Assembly (NCBI GenBank): GCA_024636935.1
Contig: JAGXGC010000021.1
Span: 1-64,000 of the forward strand
DNA: 64,000 nucleotides
Direction of reading: 5' to 3'
From: Sideroxydans sp.
GTDB taxonomy: Bacteria > Pseudomonadota > Gammaproteobacteria > Burkholderiales > Gallionellaceae
Shown here: piece by piece, positions 1 to 9,472 of the stretch
Position numbering within the stretch: position 1 is the stretch's first letter
How the letters are laid out: every line of letters starts with the position of its first letter
Made by a program: the position numbers and the translations under genes
Notes under the pieces: generated by a model
What the model saw: the letters and a program-made list of their open reading frames with translations, nothing else
Told to the model about the DNA's origin: nothing
The model's database searches: none

Positions 1-1268
1 GGATTGAAGTCCGCTGCATCGGTCAGCTTGCCCGGCAACACCGCGACCGAAGAACCTTTTTTCTTCTCCACTTTCTGCGCCGACTTCATGCGGCTCTGCG
101 CCTGCTTGATCACCACCTCGGCGATGCGCTTGCCGTAATCCACATGCTCGTTCAGCCACAGCAGCAGCGGGTCGGTAATCATGTTGGACACCAGCTTCAA
201 CGCGGTGCGCGAAACCAGTCTGTCTTTGGTCTGACCTTGGAAGGAAGGGTCGAGAACTTTGGTCGACAGCACGAAGCTGGCGCGGTTGGCCACGTCGTCC
301 GAAGTCAGCTTCACACCCTTGGGCATCATGCCGTGCAGTTCGATGAAACTCTTCACCGCGTTGAACATCGCATCGCGCAGACCGGAATCGTGCGTGCCAC
401 CGTTCCAGGTGGGGATCAGGTTCACATAGGACTCGCGCGTGATCGCGCCTTCCTCTGTCCAAGCTAGCGCCCAGGCTGCGCCTTCGCCTTCGGAGTAGTT
501 GTCATCGCCACCTTTGGGAACATAGCGCTCGCCGGAGAAAATCGGTGCGATCAAAGAGCCGCCGTCTTCCTGCGCATCCAGCGCCTGAGTCAGGTAGCCA
601 CGCAAGCCGTCCGGGTAAGTCCATTCTTTGCGCTCGCCACTCTTCTCGATGAGCAGCGTGACAACCACGCCCGGCAGCAACACCGCCTTGGAGCGTAATG
701 AGCGTTCCAGTTGTATGAGATTGACGTTGGGTGCATCGAAATGTTTCGTATCCGGCCAAGCGCGCACGCTGGTGCCGGTCTTGCGTTTGGGGCATTCGCC
801 GACGCGTTGCAACGGCTGGGTGGCGACGCCGTGCTCGAAGCGCAGATGGTGTTCGCCACCATCACGGAATACGGTGACCTCGAGTGCGGTAGACAGCGCA
901 TTGGTGACCGCCACGCCGACGCCGTGCAGACCGCCGGAGAACTGGTAAGCACCGCCCGCTTCCTTGTCGAACTTGCCGCCCGAATGCAGTACGGTGTAAG
1001 CGACCTCGACCACGGACTTCTTCTCTTCCGGATGTAGACCGACCGGGATACCGCGACCATCGTCCTGCACCGACACTGAACCGTCGATGTGGGCGGTGAC
1101 GAAGATGTTCTTGGCAAAACCGGCTAGTGCCTCATCGCAGGCGTTATCCACCACCTCGGCGATGATGTGGTTGGGATTGTCCAGCGTGGTGTACATGCCG
1201 GGGCGCTGGCGCACGGGGTCCAGGCCGCGCAGCACCTTGAATGACGACTCATCGTAATTGACGCTCAA
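1..1268 (-). CDS. parE: DNA topoisomerase IV subunit B (partial, C-terminus off the window)
   Basis: ATPase subunit of topoisomerase IV, which decatenates daughter chromosomes. The first 422 residues are present; the TOPRIM half lies beyond base 1. The GHKL ATPase motifs are visible: EVVDNACDEA near residue 40, DDGRGIPV near 75 and GGLHGVGVAV near 115. The QTKDRLVSR segment near residue 335 is the ParE form; GyrB has a different sequence there. No ATG fits the family N-terminus. The start is TTG at 1268, read as (L)SVNYDESSFKVLRG, with an AGGAG ribosome site 7 bases upstream. Confidence in the identity is high and in the TTG start good. Confidence 0.93.
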   Translation of the reverse strand, partial: MSVNYDESSFKVLRGLDPVRQRPGMYTTLDNPNHIIAEVVDNACDEALAGFAKNIFVTAHIDGSVSVQDDGRGIPVGLHPEEKKSVVEVAYTVLHSGGKFDKEAGGAYQFSGGLHGVGVAVTNALSTALEVTVFRDGGEHHLRFEHGVATQPLQRVGECPKRKTGTSVRAWPDTKHFDAPNVNLIQLERSLRSKAVLLPGVVVTLLIEKSGERKEWTYPDGLRGYLTQALDAQEDGGSLIAPIFSGERYVPKGGDDNYSEGEGAAWALAWTEEGAITRESYVNLIPTWNGGTHDSGLRDAMFNAVKSFIELHGMMPKGVKLTSDDVANRASFVLSTKVLDPSFQGQTKDRLVSRTALKLVSNMITDPLLLWLNEHVDYGKRIAEVVIKQAQSRMKSAQKVEKKKGSSVAVLPGKLTDAADFN

Positions 1269-1308
1269 CGGATACTCCTGATTAGAACAACTTATTGATT
1301 CATTAGCT

Positions 1309-2595
1309 TTAACTGCGGGATGGGGGCGTATCGCTCAATACATTCTGCTCACCATCCAGACGCGCGATGATAACCGCACCGCAGGAATCGCTAAAGACAT
1401 TCACCGAAGTTCGGCACATATCCAGCACCCGATCCACCGCCAGAATGAGGCCGATAGCCTCTATTGGCAGGCCGATGGCGGCGAGGATGATGGTGATCGC
1501 AACCAGACTGGCGGACGGGATAGCCGCCACGCCGATGGAAGTGACCAGCGCCAGCAGCACGATGGTGAATTGCTGCACGAAACCCAGCTCGATACCGTAA
1601 GCCTGCGCAATGAACATCGCCGCCACACATTCATATAGCGCGGTGCCGTCCATATTCACCGTCGCACCCAGTGGCAGCACGAAGCTGCTGGTGCGGTTGG
1701 AGACGCCCGCGTTCTTCTCCACACATTCCATGGTCAGCGGCAGGGTGGCGGCGGACGAACTGGTGGAAAAGGCGGTGAGCAGGGCGGGTGCCATCGCGCG
1801 GTAATGACGCATAGGATTCACCCGCCCCACGAAATAAAGCAGGGCAGGCAATACCAGCAGGAAATGCACAGCCAGACCGGCCAACACACTAAAGAAGAAC
1901 CAAGCCAGCGGCACGATGGCCGCGAAGCCGGTGCTCGCCACCACCTTTGCCACCAGACCGAACACGCCGATGGGGGCAAACTTCATCACCCAGTCGGTGA
2001 TATTCATCATCACTTGGAATATCCCGCTCCAGAGTTTGTACTGACTCTCCGCGTAAGGCTCTTCGATCTTGGTCATGAAGAAACCGAACAGCAGGCTGAA
2101 GAAGATCAAGCCCAACATCTGGCCGTCTGCCGCCGCCGACACGATGTTGGTCGGCACCATGCGCAAGAAGACGCCGACCAGATCGCCCGCGCCTTTGCCT
2201 TCCACGCGCGCAACCACCTCTGCGCTCACCTGCTCCATGCCCAACTGTTCTTTCGCGGGCTGGCCGTCGATGGTGCCGGGCGAGGTCATGTTCACAATGG
2301 TCAGGCCGACCAGGATGGCGAACAAGCTGGTTACTGCGTAATAGCCCAAGGTCTTCATCCCCAGCCGTCCGAACGCCCCGCCCGAACCGATGCCAGCGAT
2401 ACCGACGATGATGGACGACACCACCAGCGGTACGATCAACATCTTCAATGCATTGAGGAACAGTGTGCCGATGAAATCGAACACCGCGTAATAACGCACG
2501 CCGAACAGCGTCGCGTCGGTGCCAGTCAGCGAACCGGCGATAGCGGCCAGCAAAAGGGCGATGAGTATCTGCCAGTGCAGTTTAAGTTTAATCAT
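1309..2595 (-). CDS. Dicarboxylate/amino acid:cation symporter (DAACS family)
   Basis: Inner-membrane secondary transporter that takes up dicarboxylates or acidic amino acids with Na+ or H+. At 428 residues it has the family's usual length. Hydrophobic helices run through the protein. The hairpin serine motif STSSSAATLP lies near residue 280, and NMDGTALYECVAAMF near residue 315 is the substrate/cation-binding segment of the GltP/DctA fold. Substrate cannot be decided from sequence. The ATG at 2595 has no clear ribosome site, and a perfect FNR-type palindrome lies only 5 bases upstream, so either the start is unusual or the box overlaps the translation start region. Confidence 0.9.
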   Translation of the reverse strand: MIKLKLHWQILIALLLAAIAGSLTGTDATLFGVRYYAVFDFIGTLFLNALKMLIVPLVVSSIIVGIAGIGSGGAFGRLGMKTLGYYAVTSLFAILVGLTIVNMTSPGTIDGQPAKEQLGMEQVSAEVVARVEGKGAGDLVGVFLRMVPTNIVSAAADGQMLGLIFFSLLFGFFMTKIEEPYAESQYKLWSGIFQVMMNITDWVMKFAPIGVFGLVAKVVASTGFAAIVPLAWFFFSVLAGLAVHFLLVLPALLYFVGRVNPMRHYRAMAPALLTAFSTSSSAATLPLTMECVEKNAGVSNRTSSFVLPLGATVNMDGTALYECVAAMFIAQAYGIELGFVQQFTIVLLALVTSIGVAAIPSASLVAITIILAAIGLPIEAIGLILAVDRVLDMCRTSVNVFSDSCGAVIIARLDGEQNVLSDTPPSRS

Positions 2596-2600
2596 ATTGT

Positions 2601-2614
2601 TTGATGCGGATCAA
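2601..2614. promoter_or_regulatory. Candidate FNR/ANR-type binding site
   Basis: TTGATGCGGATCAA is an exact match to the TTGAT-N4-ATCAA consensus of FNR-family oxygen-responsive regulators. It sits directly before the start of the DAACS symporter, where binding would more likely repress than activate. The match is seen directly; regulation is inferred. Confidence 0.5.
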
Positions 2615-2690
2615 TGAAGCGCACCAGAAATGGTCTGGCGCGCATTGGTGCGCAGTCAATTGCGCAGTGACTTGTGTTGCGAGTGCGAGC

Positions 2691-2984
2691 TTATTCTTCC
2701 CGTGCGCATTGCGCGATCGCAGCGTTGTCTTCAAGTTCTAGGCAGTGCCTGAAATCCAAGTCCTTGGCACGCTGCTTGTTCGATTTGCTGCGCTTGTAGT
2801 GCTTGGTTGGTTTCATTGCCGGTACAGGTTCTTTCGCTGCTTCTTCTACAGCCGGCTTCAGTTCCTCAACTTCCAGTTTTGCGGTCGAGCTGCTATGGCC
2901 GCCGCCCTCTTCGCCGAGAGCAAATACGGTTGCACCGGACAGCATCATCGCAGCGGCAAGCAAAGACATAAGATATGTTTTCAT
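2691..2984 (-). CDS. Small exported protein of unknown function
   Basis: A 97-residue protein with a typical Sec signal peptide (positive MKTY start, hydrophobic core to about residue 22, cleavage near VFA-LG). The mature part has an acidic Glu/Pro/Ala-rich stretch, then a basic Lys/Arg segment (HYKRSKSNKQRAKD), then two cysteines in the last 20 residues (HCLELEDNAAIAQCAREE). This C-terminal pattern resembles small periplasmic proteins with one disulphide. AGGGAG lies 7 bases before the ATG. No family recognised; it appears to be a single-gene unit. Confidence 0.7.
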   Translation of the reverse strand: MKTYLMSLLAAAMMLSGATVFALGEEGGGHSSSTAKLEVEELKPAVEEAAKEPVPAMKPTKHYKRSKSNKQRAKDLDFRHCLELEDNAAIAQCAREE

Positions 2985-3141
2985 GAACGACTCCCTGTAT
3001 CCAACTTCAAGCTATCGATGAAATGTTTCATAACGAGTGCCGGAGTATAGATTCTTTGCCGGCATCGGCAAAATCATTTGCCGTGAGGGAGGGCGAGCTG
3101 GCGTTCAGCCTGCGCAATGATGACGTCCTTGTTGATTAGAG

Positions 3142-4740
3142 CTAAGCCCAGAAAAATTGTCCTCTTCCCGCGTTCTTGGCCTTATACATCGCCTGGTCAG
3201 CGGCAATAAGTAAAGTCTCTGGCGTGCTGTGTTTATTACTTATCGCGATGCCGATAGAAGTACCTAACTTGAATGGCTGATCGTGAATGATGAAAGGCTC
3301 CTGAAAGATCGAGAGGCATTTATTTGCAACTGATTCGGCTGAATCCTTTGCATCCTCATTCAAGTCGGACAACAGAACAACGAACTCGTCGCCGCCGATC
3401 CTGGCCAATGTGTCTTCGCCCCGCATGACGCTACTCAAACGTTCTTTCACTTCGCACAAAGCGGCATCCCCAGCCTCGTGTCCCGAGTGATCATTGATAT
3501 ATTTAAAGCCATCCAGATCAAGGAACAGAACAACTATTTTTTCTTCACTGCGTTTCGCTCGCGCTAATGCTTGCTTCATGCGATCTGCGAGCAACATGCG
3601 ATTAGGTAGTCCGGTCAATGTGTCGTGATGCGCGACGTGCTCAAGGGTGGCTTGGCTTTCGATCAATTTCGATAGCACACGATTGAACGCAGCGGTCAGA
3701 TGTCCGACTTCATCATTACGCACCACAGGTAGTGGTTCGAGCGGAATCTCTCCCTGCGTCATGCGATCGGCATGGCGCGCCGCATTCATCAGTGGCTTCA
3801 TTACGTGATTCATCACTAGCACGATAACGATCAAGTAGATCGCCAAGATGCCAAATGAGTTTTCCATCACATAGTTTCGCAAGCGGGTGACTGGCTCAAA
3901 GGCTTCTTTGGTAGGCAAGCGTGCTACAACGAACCAGTCACTGCTGGATACGGAAGCGATGCCTGCCAATTCTTCGCTCCCCTGCGCATTGACTGTCATG
4001 CCGACGCCACGAAATCCTTTCATCGCTTGATCATGCAATTTATTCACCCCGTCCTTGGGCGTGGCCTTTAAGACCATACTGGGATCCGATGCGCCAATGA
4101 ACATTTTGTCGCGTGCAGAAATGAGCAATAAGCTGCCTGTGTTACCGATAGGCGTCGAGTACAAGACTTCCAAGAAATTCGGAGAATGGAGTGCCGAAAT
4201 CCCGACCAGAACCGCCCGCACTTTACCGCCACGATCACGCAAGGGCATAGACATCGGCAACACCGGCACTTTAGAGAGCATGTCCGCGAAGGGGCGACCA
4301 ATGGCGAATTCGCCATTCAAGGATCTCTGAAAGTGATCATGGCTGTTATATGACGTGCTTGCTCTATCAGGCCGCGCCGGATAGTCCACCTGCACGATGC
4401 CTGACGTATTCAACACAATGAAACCTTCTGAGAACAGAGGGTTGATGTCGGCGCGTTCGGCCAACCATTTGCGTATTTGTTTGGGCTGGCTCAAGAGATC
4501 CAGCGGGAATCTTTTCGCTACTTGCTCCAATAAAGCGCGCCTCTCCACCAGATCATGATCCACATTCTTAGCCGCGTAATTGGCAAACGTGAGCAACTGA
4601 GCAGAGCTCAAAGCGGAAATGTCCGTGCGCAAAAAATCAGATAACAGAAATATCCTACCGAGTGCTGCCACGACCAGCAAAGCTATTCCTACAAAGATCA
4701 GGCGCGTGGTCAGGCTATTTAGGTTATGACGAAAATTCAT
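3142..4740 (-). CDS. Membrane-bound diguanylate cyclase (Cache-like sensor, HAMP, GGDEF)
   Basis: Makes cyclic di-GMP from two GTP. The 532 residues contain a transmembrane helix at about 12-31, a periplasmic Cache-like sensor region up to about 285, a second helix near 293-313, a HAMP-like linker, and a C-terminal GGDEF domain from about 370. The active-site loop ARIGGDEFVVLL is intact, and FLDLDGFKYIND supplies metal-binding residues. RGED five residues before GGDEF matches the RxxD inhibitory I-site, so product feedback is expected. No EAL domain is present. The signal sensed is unknown. It is flanked by unrelated genes. Confidence 0.92.
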   Translation of the reverse strand: MNFRHNLNSLTTRLIFVGIALLVVAALGRIFLLSDFLRTDISALSSAQLLTFANYAAKNVDHDLVERRALLEQVAKRFPLDLLSQPKQIRKWLAERADINPLFSEGFIVLNTSGIVQVDYPARPDRASTSYNSHDHFQRSLNGEFAIGRPFADMLSKVPVLPMSMPLRDRGGKVRAVLVGISALHSPNFLEVLYSTPIGNTGSLLLISARDKMFIGASDPSMVLKATPKDGVNKLHDQAMKGFRGVGMTVNAQGSEELAGIASVSSSDWFVVARLPTKEAFEPVTRLRNYVMENSFGILAIYLIVIVLVMNHVMKPLMNAARHADRMTQGEIPLEPLPVVRNDEVGHLTAAFNRVLSKLIESQATLEHVAHHDTLTGLPNRMLLADRMKQALARAKRSEEKIVVLFLDLDGFKYINDHSGHEAGDAALCEVKERLSSVMRGEDTLARIGGDEFVVLLSDLNEDAKDSAESVANKCLSIFQEPFIIHDQPFKLGTSIGIAISNKHSTPETLLIAADQAMYKAKNAGRGQFFWA

Positions 4741-4819
4741 TGGAGCAGTTTAAATTCAACTTATTGTTGTTTGTCATCAATTGTAAGGCCGAGTGCGCAT
4801 GATTCCTTTTCGCCGCAAA

Positions 4820-5923
4820 TCAGCCGTTCGTCTTCTTAAACTCCGCCATGAACCCTGCCAACTCTTCCGCCGCCGACAACGTCAATCCGTTGTAGAGCGA
4901 GGCGCGCATGCCGCCGATAGAGCGATGTCCGCCGAGGCCGGAGAATCCGGCGGCTTGTGCTTCGCTCAGGAAGCGTTGTTCCAGTTCCTTGCTTGGCAGA
5001 TTGAAAGATACGTTCATCTGCGAGCGGTCGGCGATGGCGGCGTGGCCGCGGTAGAAGTTGTCGCTTTGGTCTAGTGTGCGATAGAGCAGTTCGGCTTTGC
5101 TGGCGTTGAGCGCAGCCATGTTCTCCAGTCCGCCCATATCGTTCAGCAGCCAGCGCGTTACCAGCAACACGACATAGATGGAGAACACAGGCGGGGTGTT
5201 GAAGATGGAGTGGGCTTTGATGTGGCTGCGGTAGTTGAGGAAGCCTGGCAGGTCGTCCGGTGCGTCTTTCAAAATCTCGTCGCGCAACAGCACCACCGTC
5301 ATGCCAGCGGGGCCGATGTTCTTTTGCGCATGAGCATAGATCATGGCGTAACGATCCGCTTCGCAGGGGCGTGACAGAAAGTCGGACGACATGTCGCACA
5401 CGCGCGGCACGTCATCGCGGCCAAGTACGCGCTGGAACTGCAGACCTTCTACGGTCTCGTTGGAGATGTAATGCAGATAGGGTGCGTCTGGCGAATAGGC
5501 GAGTTCTTCATTTGTGGGCAGGCGGTTGAAGTTATTCGCTTCACCGCTCCACAACACGCGCATCGGGCCTTCGCGTTTGGCTTCGGCCAGAGCCTTGCCG
5601 CTCCAGTAGCCGGTGTGCAGATATTCCGCGGGCGTGGTCTTGCCGCGCAACAGCGTCATGGGAATCATGGAGAACTGCTGTGTCGCACCGCCTTGCAGGA
5701 ACAGCACGTGATAGTCCTTGGATATACCAAGCAGGGTGCGGATATTGTCTTCTAGTTCTTGTACGACCGCAGCAAACCAGTCGGAACGGTGGCTGATGCC
5801 GAGGACAGACAAGCCCACCTCGGGCACGGCGATGATGGACTGCTGCACTTGTTGCAGCACGCTCTCAGGCAAGGCGCCGGGGCCGCCGGAGAAGTTCAGC
5901 CTGTTGCTGGGCTTATGCACCAT
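4820..5923 (-). CDS. serC: Phosphoserine aminotransferase
   Basis: Converts 3-phosphohydroxypyruvate and glutamate to phosphoserine in serine synthesis, and acts on the equivalent pyridoxine precursor; PLP enzyme. The 367 residues match the family length. FSGGPGALPESV at the N-terminus, LFLQGGATQQFSMIP near residue 78, and YAHAQKNIGPAGMTVV near residue 197, whose lysine is the expected PLP Schiff-base residue, are diagnostic. The C-terminal GLGGHRSIGGMRASLYN binds the substrate phosphate. Its start overlaps the end of the upstream ATP-grasp-like gene by 11 bases, so the two are probably co-translated. Confidence 0.97.
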   Translation of the reverse strand: MVHKPSNRLNFSGGPGALPESVLQQVQQSIIAVPEVGLSVLGISHRSDWFAAVVQELEDNIRTLLGISKDYHVLFLQGGATQQFSMIPMTLLRGKTTPAEYLHTGYWSGKALAEAKREGPMRVLWSGEANNFNRLPTNEELAYSPDAPYLHYISNETVEGLQFQRVLGRDDVPRVCDMSSDFLSRPCEADRYAMIYAHAQKNIGPAGMTVVLLRDEILKDAPDDLPGFLNYRSHIKAHSIFNTPPVFSIYVVLLVTRWLLNDMGGLENMAALNASKAELLYRTLDQSDNFYRGHAAIADRSQMNVSFNLPSKELEQRFLSEAQAAGFSGLGGHRSIGGMRASLYNGLTLSAAEELAGFMAEFKKTNG

Positions 5924-7142
5924 GAGTTCCCGTTGTCAGTCGTTGCAGATAGGTGCGGAAGGCATCGCGTGCCTTGGCGATGTGTTGCTGCTTGTATGGG
6001 AACAATTCTTCCGAGTCCATCGCGTGCACGACCATGGTGTGATCGATCTCGAAGATGAGTAGTTCGCCATCGCGCGTCTCGGCACCATCGATCAATAGAT
6101 AGTCGAGTCCAGTGCGGCGATATATCTCGTCCAGCGCGGCGTGATGGCGCTGTACGAAATCGTCGAAGTGATCCATGAAGGCGAGTTCCTCGGCACGCTT
6201 GTTTGCATCTTCGTACATGCCCGCGTTGAGGTAGTGGATCATCCAGTGATTAGAGACGGCCATGTGGCTTGCGAAAGCCTGACCGTCGATGAGCGCGATA
6301 CGGAATTTGCGAAACAGGCCGTCGTCGCCGCTGTAGTCGATGAAACGCGCGAGGAAAAAGTCGGTGGCTTGCACTTGGGAAAGATATTCCGTGAGTTCTG
6401 CCACAGAAGTGATTCGCGCCAAATCGCGTCCCGCTTGTGAATCGTAGGGGCGCAGGATGATGGGATAGTCGTTGCTGGGGAAGCTCGCAGCGAGAGTGGT
6501 CAGGCCAGAAGCGATAGCCTGTAATGCTTTGCGATCGCAACGCAGTGTCGGGGGCATCGCGATGCCCGGCACATCCTGCAGCAATTCACTGGCGGCATCG
6601 CGGCCGACGCAAGGGATGCTGCTCGGCTGATTGATGACTGGCTGTGGCCAGTCTTTTAATCTTTCTTCTAGTGCGAGAAGCGTGGCACGGTTGCCATCGG
6701 ATTCGCTGATGGCGACCAGCACCACATCATGTTCGGGCACTGGCAAGGCGAAAGGATCGGGCTGGCTGACGTAATAAAGGATCAGGTCTACATCTGTACG
6801 TTCCAGCAAGCAATCGATAGGTGTGTTAGCCGCGATATCGCCGGGTGCCATCAGTACCAGCAAGCGCGTGAGTACAGGTTGCTGCATCGCGGGCAGGAAG
6901 AAGATGCGCTGTTGCTCAAGCGCCATAGCCTGAATGGAAAGGCCGATGTCGCGTTGCCCTATGCATTGCATCGCGACAGATAGATTCATCCATAGCGGGC
7001 CGTCTGTTTGTTTCTGTTGGGCCTCGGCGAGCAAAGATTCTGCATAGGGTTTCAGGTCCTGCCCAGCCACACTGGCGCGCAGAAAAGGAGCCAATCCTAG
7101 AAATGTCGTCTCTGAAATGCTCTGCTCGGTGTTGGTGTTCAT
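5913..7142 (-). CDS. RimK-like ATP-grasp protein with helical N-terminal region
   Basis: A 409-residue protein. The N-terminal 110 residues are helical and TPR-like (PLWMNLSVAMQCIG). The C-terminal part has ATP-grasp character: YPIILRPYDSQAG near residue 225 resembles the lysine/phosphate-loop strand, and LLIDGAETRDGELLIFEID near residue 365 resembles the acidic metal-binding strand, with Asp where many families have Asn. ATP-grasp enzymes ligate carboxylates to amines. The substrate here is unknown. It overlaps serC by 11 bases, which hints at a link to serine or amino-acid chemistry, but this is only context. Confidence 0.6.
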   Translation of the reverse strand: MNTNTEQSISETTFLGLAPFLRASVAGQDLKPYAESLLAEAQQKQTDGPLWMNLSVAMQCIGQRDIGLSIQAMALEQQRIFFLPAMQQPVLTRLLVLMAPGDIAANTPIDCLLERTDVDLILYYVSQPDPFALPVPEHDVVLVAISESDGNRATLLALEERLKDWPQPVINQPSSIPCVGRDAASELLQDVPGIAMPPTLRCDRKALQAIASGLTTLAASFPSNDYPIILRPYDSQAGRDLARITSVAELTEYLSQVQATDFFLARFIDYSGDDGLFRKFRIALIDGQAFASHMAVSNHWMIHYLNAGMYEDANKRAEELAFMDHFDDFVQRHHAALDEIYRRTGLDYLLIDGAETRDGELLIFEIDHTMVVHAMDSEELFPYKQQHIAKARDAFRTYLQRLTTGTHGA

Positions 7143-7276
7143 TGCTGTGCTTTAGTCAGGGTGTAGGACAAGGATAGTTTAAAACTATGTCATTCGTCCC
7201 ACGAATACTGTAGAAAAATCCTGCTTTCACACCCTTTTGACAGGGGGCGTGCGAAGGTGAATACGTCGCAGTAGCG

Positions 7277-9223
7277 TCAGTTTCCGGGTCGTTGTGCGTG
7301 GAAAGTGAGTGGGATGACCGATGGCGGCGGCATCTTCAAAATATGTTTCTTCGCCTTGCCCATCACGTGCATCTCGCACTTTTTGCAATCGAATTCCAAA
7401 CGCAACTTTTCGCTGCCGTTGATCAACGTCATCGGCTCGGCACGCACTTGGCCCTGCACACCGATCACGCCCTTAGCTTGCTTGGGGCACAGGCTGAGAG
7501 AATAGCGGATGCAGTGGCGGGTGATCATCAGTGATACATCACCCGCTTCTTTGTGCGATTCGTATGCGGCGGCGATGAGTTTCACGCCGTGCTGCTCGTA
7601 GAATTTCCGCGCGGCAGCGTTGTACACGTTGTCGAGGAAACTCAGTGTCTCTTCTGGATATTTCGCAGGTGGTTCGACTGCGGCTTTGCGCGCTAGACGC
7701 GTGTAGCCAGCGAGACGTTCGGCTTCGAGTCTTTCAACCGCTTCGCGGCGCAATTTGTTGGCGAGCGAACTGGGCACGAACCAAGGCTGTGACCAGCTGA
7801 CGTTGAATGCATCCAGTTCGAAATCGGTACTACCGAAACGCGCGAGTTGTTCGCTTACACTTTTCTCGGCTTCTGCCGGATTCTTGGCGGGCTGTTTCTC
7901 GAACGCGGCTTCGGCGGTGGCGAGGAAGCCGTCTTCATCCAGCAGCGTGAGCGAGAAACCTGCTGCGGTCTCGGCGAACGTGGCAGAGATGCCAATGCGA
8001 CGCTCGGCGGACTTTTTGCTTAGTGCCTGTTCCCACGCATGGTCACGATTGCGGCTGACAGAAACGCCCGCGCGCAATCCCTTCAGCGTGTGCATCGGTT
8101 CGTTCGGGAACACGCGCCACACCGGGCCGCGCTGTTCGACGATGTTCGCCTGCAAGCCAATCACTTCGCGATTGTTCAGATAGTTCAGACCGTCGCTGTT
8201 GGCGAGGGCTTCGCTCGATTCCATGTCGAACCATTTGTCGCCGACCTGCGACACGGCACCCAGCGGCAAGCCGACGAAAGTGGGCGTGTCGAATGCGCCG
8301 ATGTCTGCCTTGCGACCTTGCGAGAAATAATCGGTCGAGCCGCGATGGAAAGTCTTGTCCGGATCCGGTGTGAACAGCAGTTTGGTCTTGCCACTGGAAG
8401 CGGCACGCAGATCGCTGCGTCCTTCGAGGATCGCGTCGAACAATTGGCGATAGTGGCCGGTGATGTTCTTCACGTAGGGCGCGTCTTTGTAACGGCCCTC
8501 GATCTTGAAGCTGCGCACCCCGGCATTGACCAGTGCGCGCAGATTGCCGCTCTGGTTGTTGTCCTTCACCGACAGCAGATGTTTTTCGAAAGCGACGACG
8601 CGTCCATCTTCATCTTCCAGCGTGTAGGGCAGACGGCAGGCTTGCGAACAGTCACCGCGATTGGCGCTGCGTCCGGTGTGCGCGTGGCTGATGTTGCACT
8701 GGCCGGAATACGCGACGCATAACGCGCCATGGATGAAGTGTTCGATTACGGTGTCGTTCGGTACTGCAGAGCGTACCTTGATGATCTCTTCGATGGTGAG
8801 TTCGCGCGCCAGCATCAGTTGCGAGAAACCGACCTCGGCGAGGAACTTTGCTTTCTCAGGTGTGCGGATGTCGCATTGCGTGGAGGCGTGCAAATCGATG
8901 GGCGGCAAGTCGAGTTCGAGCAGCGCCATGTCTTGCACGATCAGCGCATCCACACCCGCGTCGTAACAGTCGTAAGCCAGCTTGCGCGCAGCTTCCAGTT
9001 CGGAGTCGTGCAGGATGGTGTTGAGCGTGACGTAGATCTTGGCGCGGAAGCGGTGCGCATAGTTCACCAACTCGGCGATGTCCTCCATCGAATTTCCCGC
9101 TTTGTCGCGTGCGCCAAACGACGGCCCACCGATATAGACCGCGTCGGCGCCGTGCGATATCGCATCACGACCGATGGCGGCGGTCTTGGCGGGGGAGAGG
9201 AGTTCTAGGAGTTGGTTTTGCAT
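7277..9223 (-). CDS. rlhA: 23S rRNA 5-hydroxycytidine synthase, peptidase U32 family
   Basis: Member of the U32 family in the YdcP/RlhA branch, known in E. coli to hydroxylate C2501 of 23S rRNA using prephenate-linked chemistry and an iron-sulphur site. The 648 residues compare with about 650 in E. coli. It has the N-terminal barrel (LLSPAKTAAIGRDAISHGAD), the U32 signature EHFIHGALCVAYSGQC near residue 160, and clustered cysteines (GQCNIS, GDCSQACRLPY). The C-terminal extension carries LCPKQ and CKKCEMHVMG. The long form with this extension supports RlhA rather than UbiU/UbiV or TrhP. Transcribed alone. Confidence 0.88.
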   Translation of the reverse strand: MQNQLLELLSPAKTAAIGRDAISHGADAVYIGGPSFGARDKAGNSMEDIAELVNYAHRFRAKIYVTLNTILHDSELEAARKLAYDCYDAGVDALIVQDMALLELDLPPIDLHASTQCDIRTPEKAKFLAEVGFSQLMLARELTIEEIIKVRSAVPNDTVIEHFIHGALCVAYSGQCNISHAHTGRSANRGDCSQACRLPYTLEDEDGRVVAFEKHLLSVKDNNQSGNLRALVNAGVRSFKIEGRYKDAPYVKNITGHYRQLFDAILEGRSDLRAASSGKTKLLFTPDPDKTFHRGSTDYFSQGRKADIGAFDTPTFVGLPLGAVSQVGDKWFDMESSEALANSDGLNYLNNREVIGLQANIVEQRGPVWRVFPNEPMHTLKGLRAGVSVSRNRDHAWEQALSKKSAERRIGISATFAETAAGFSLTLLDEDGFLATAEAAFEKQPAKNPAEAEKSVSEQLARFGSTDFELDAFNVSWSQPWFVPSSLANKLRREAVERLEAERLAGYTRLARKAAVEPPAKYPEETLSFLDNVYNAAARKFYEQHGVKLIAAAYESHKEAGDVSLMITRHCIRYSLSLCPKQAKGVIGVQGQVRAEPMTLINGSEKLRLEFDCKKCEMHVMGKAKKHILKMPPPSVIPLTFHAQRPGN

Positions 9224-9472
9224 GGCGGCGGATTATACGCGCGGGGTGGGGGTTACATTACCCTTTGCGAAGGGGCGGCTACTCGGCCAAAGCGGCCATC
9301 TGATCATGTATCGGAATTTGGCAGCTTAGTGACCAAAGCAGACATCAATTCATCGATCCGTCGGTTAGCACGCTACGACCTCCACACACAAAATTCGGGA
9401 TAGGCTCAGTGGCGAAAGAGGGTTTCAGGAGTAAAAGACATTACTGATCAACGCTACTCACCCAATGTGATG

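Noticed and set aside
1804-2604. A 266-codon plus-strand open frame rich in His, Gln and Arg.
   Set aside because: Antisense of the DAACS symporter. The symporter has clear family motifs.
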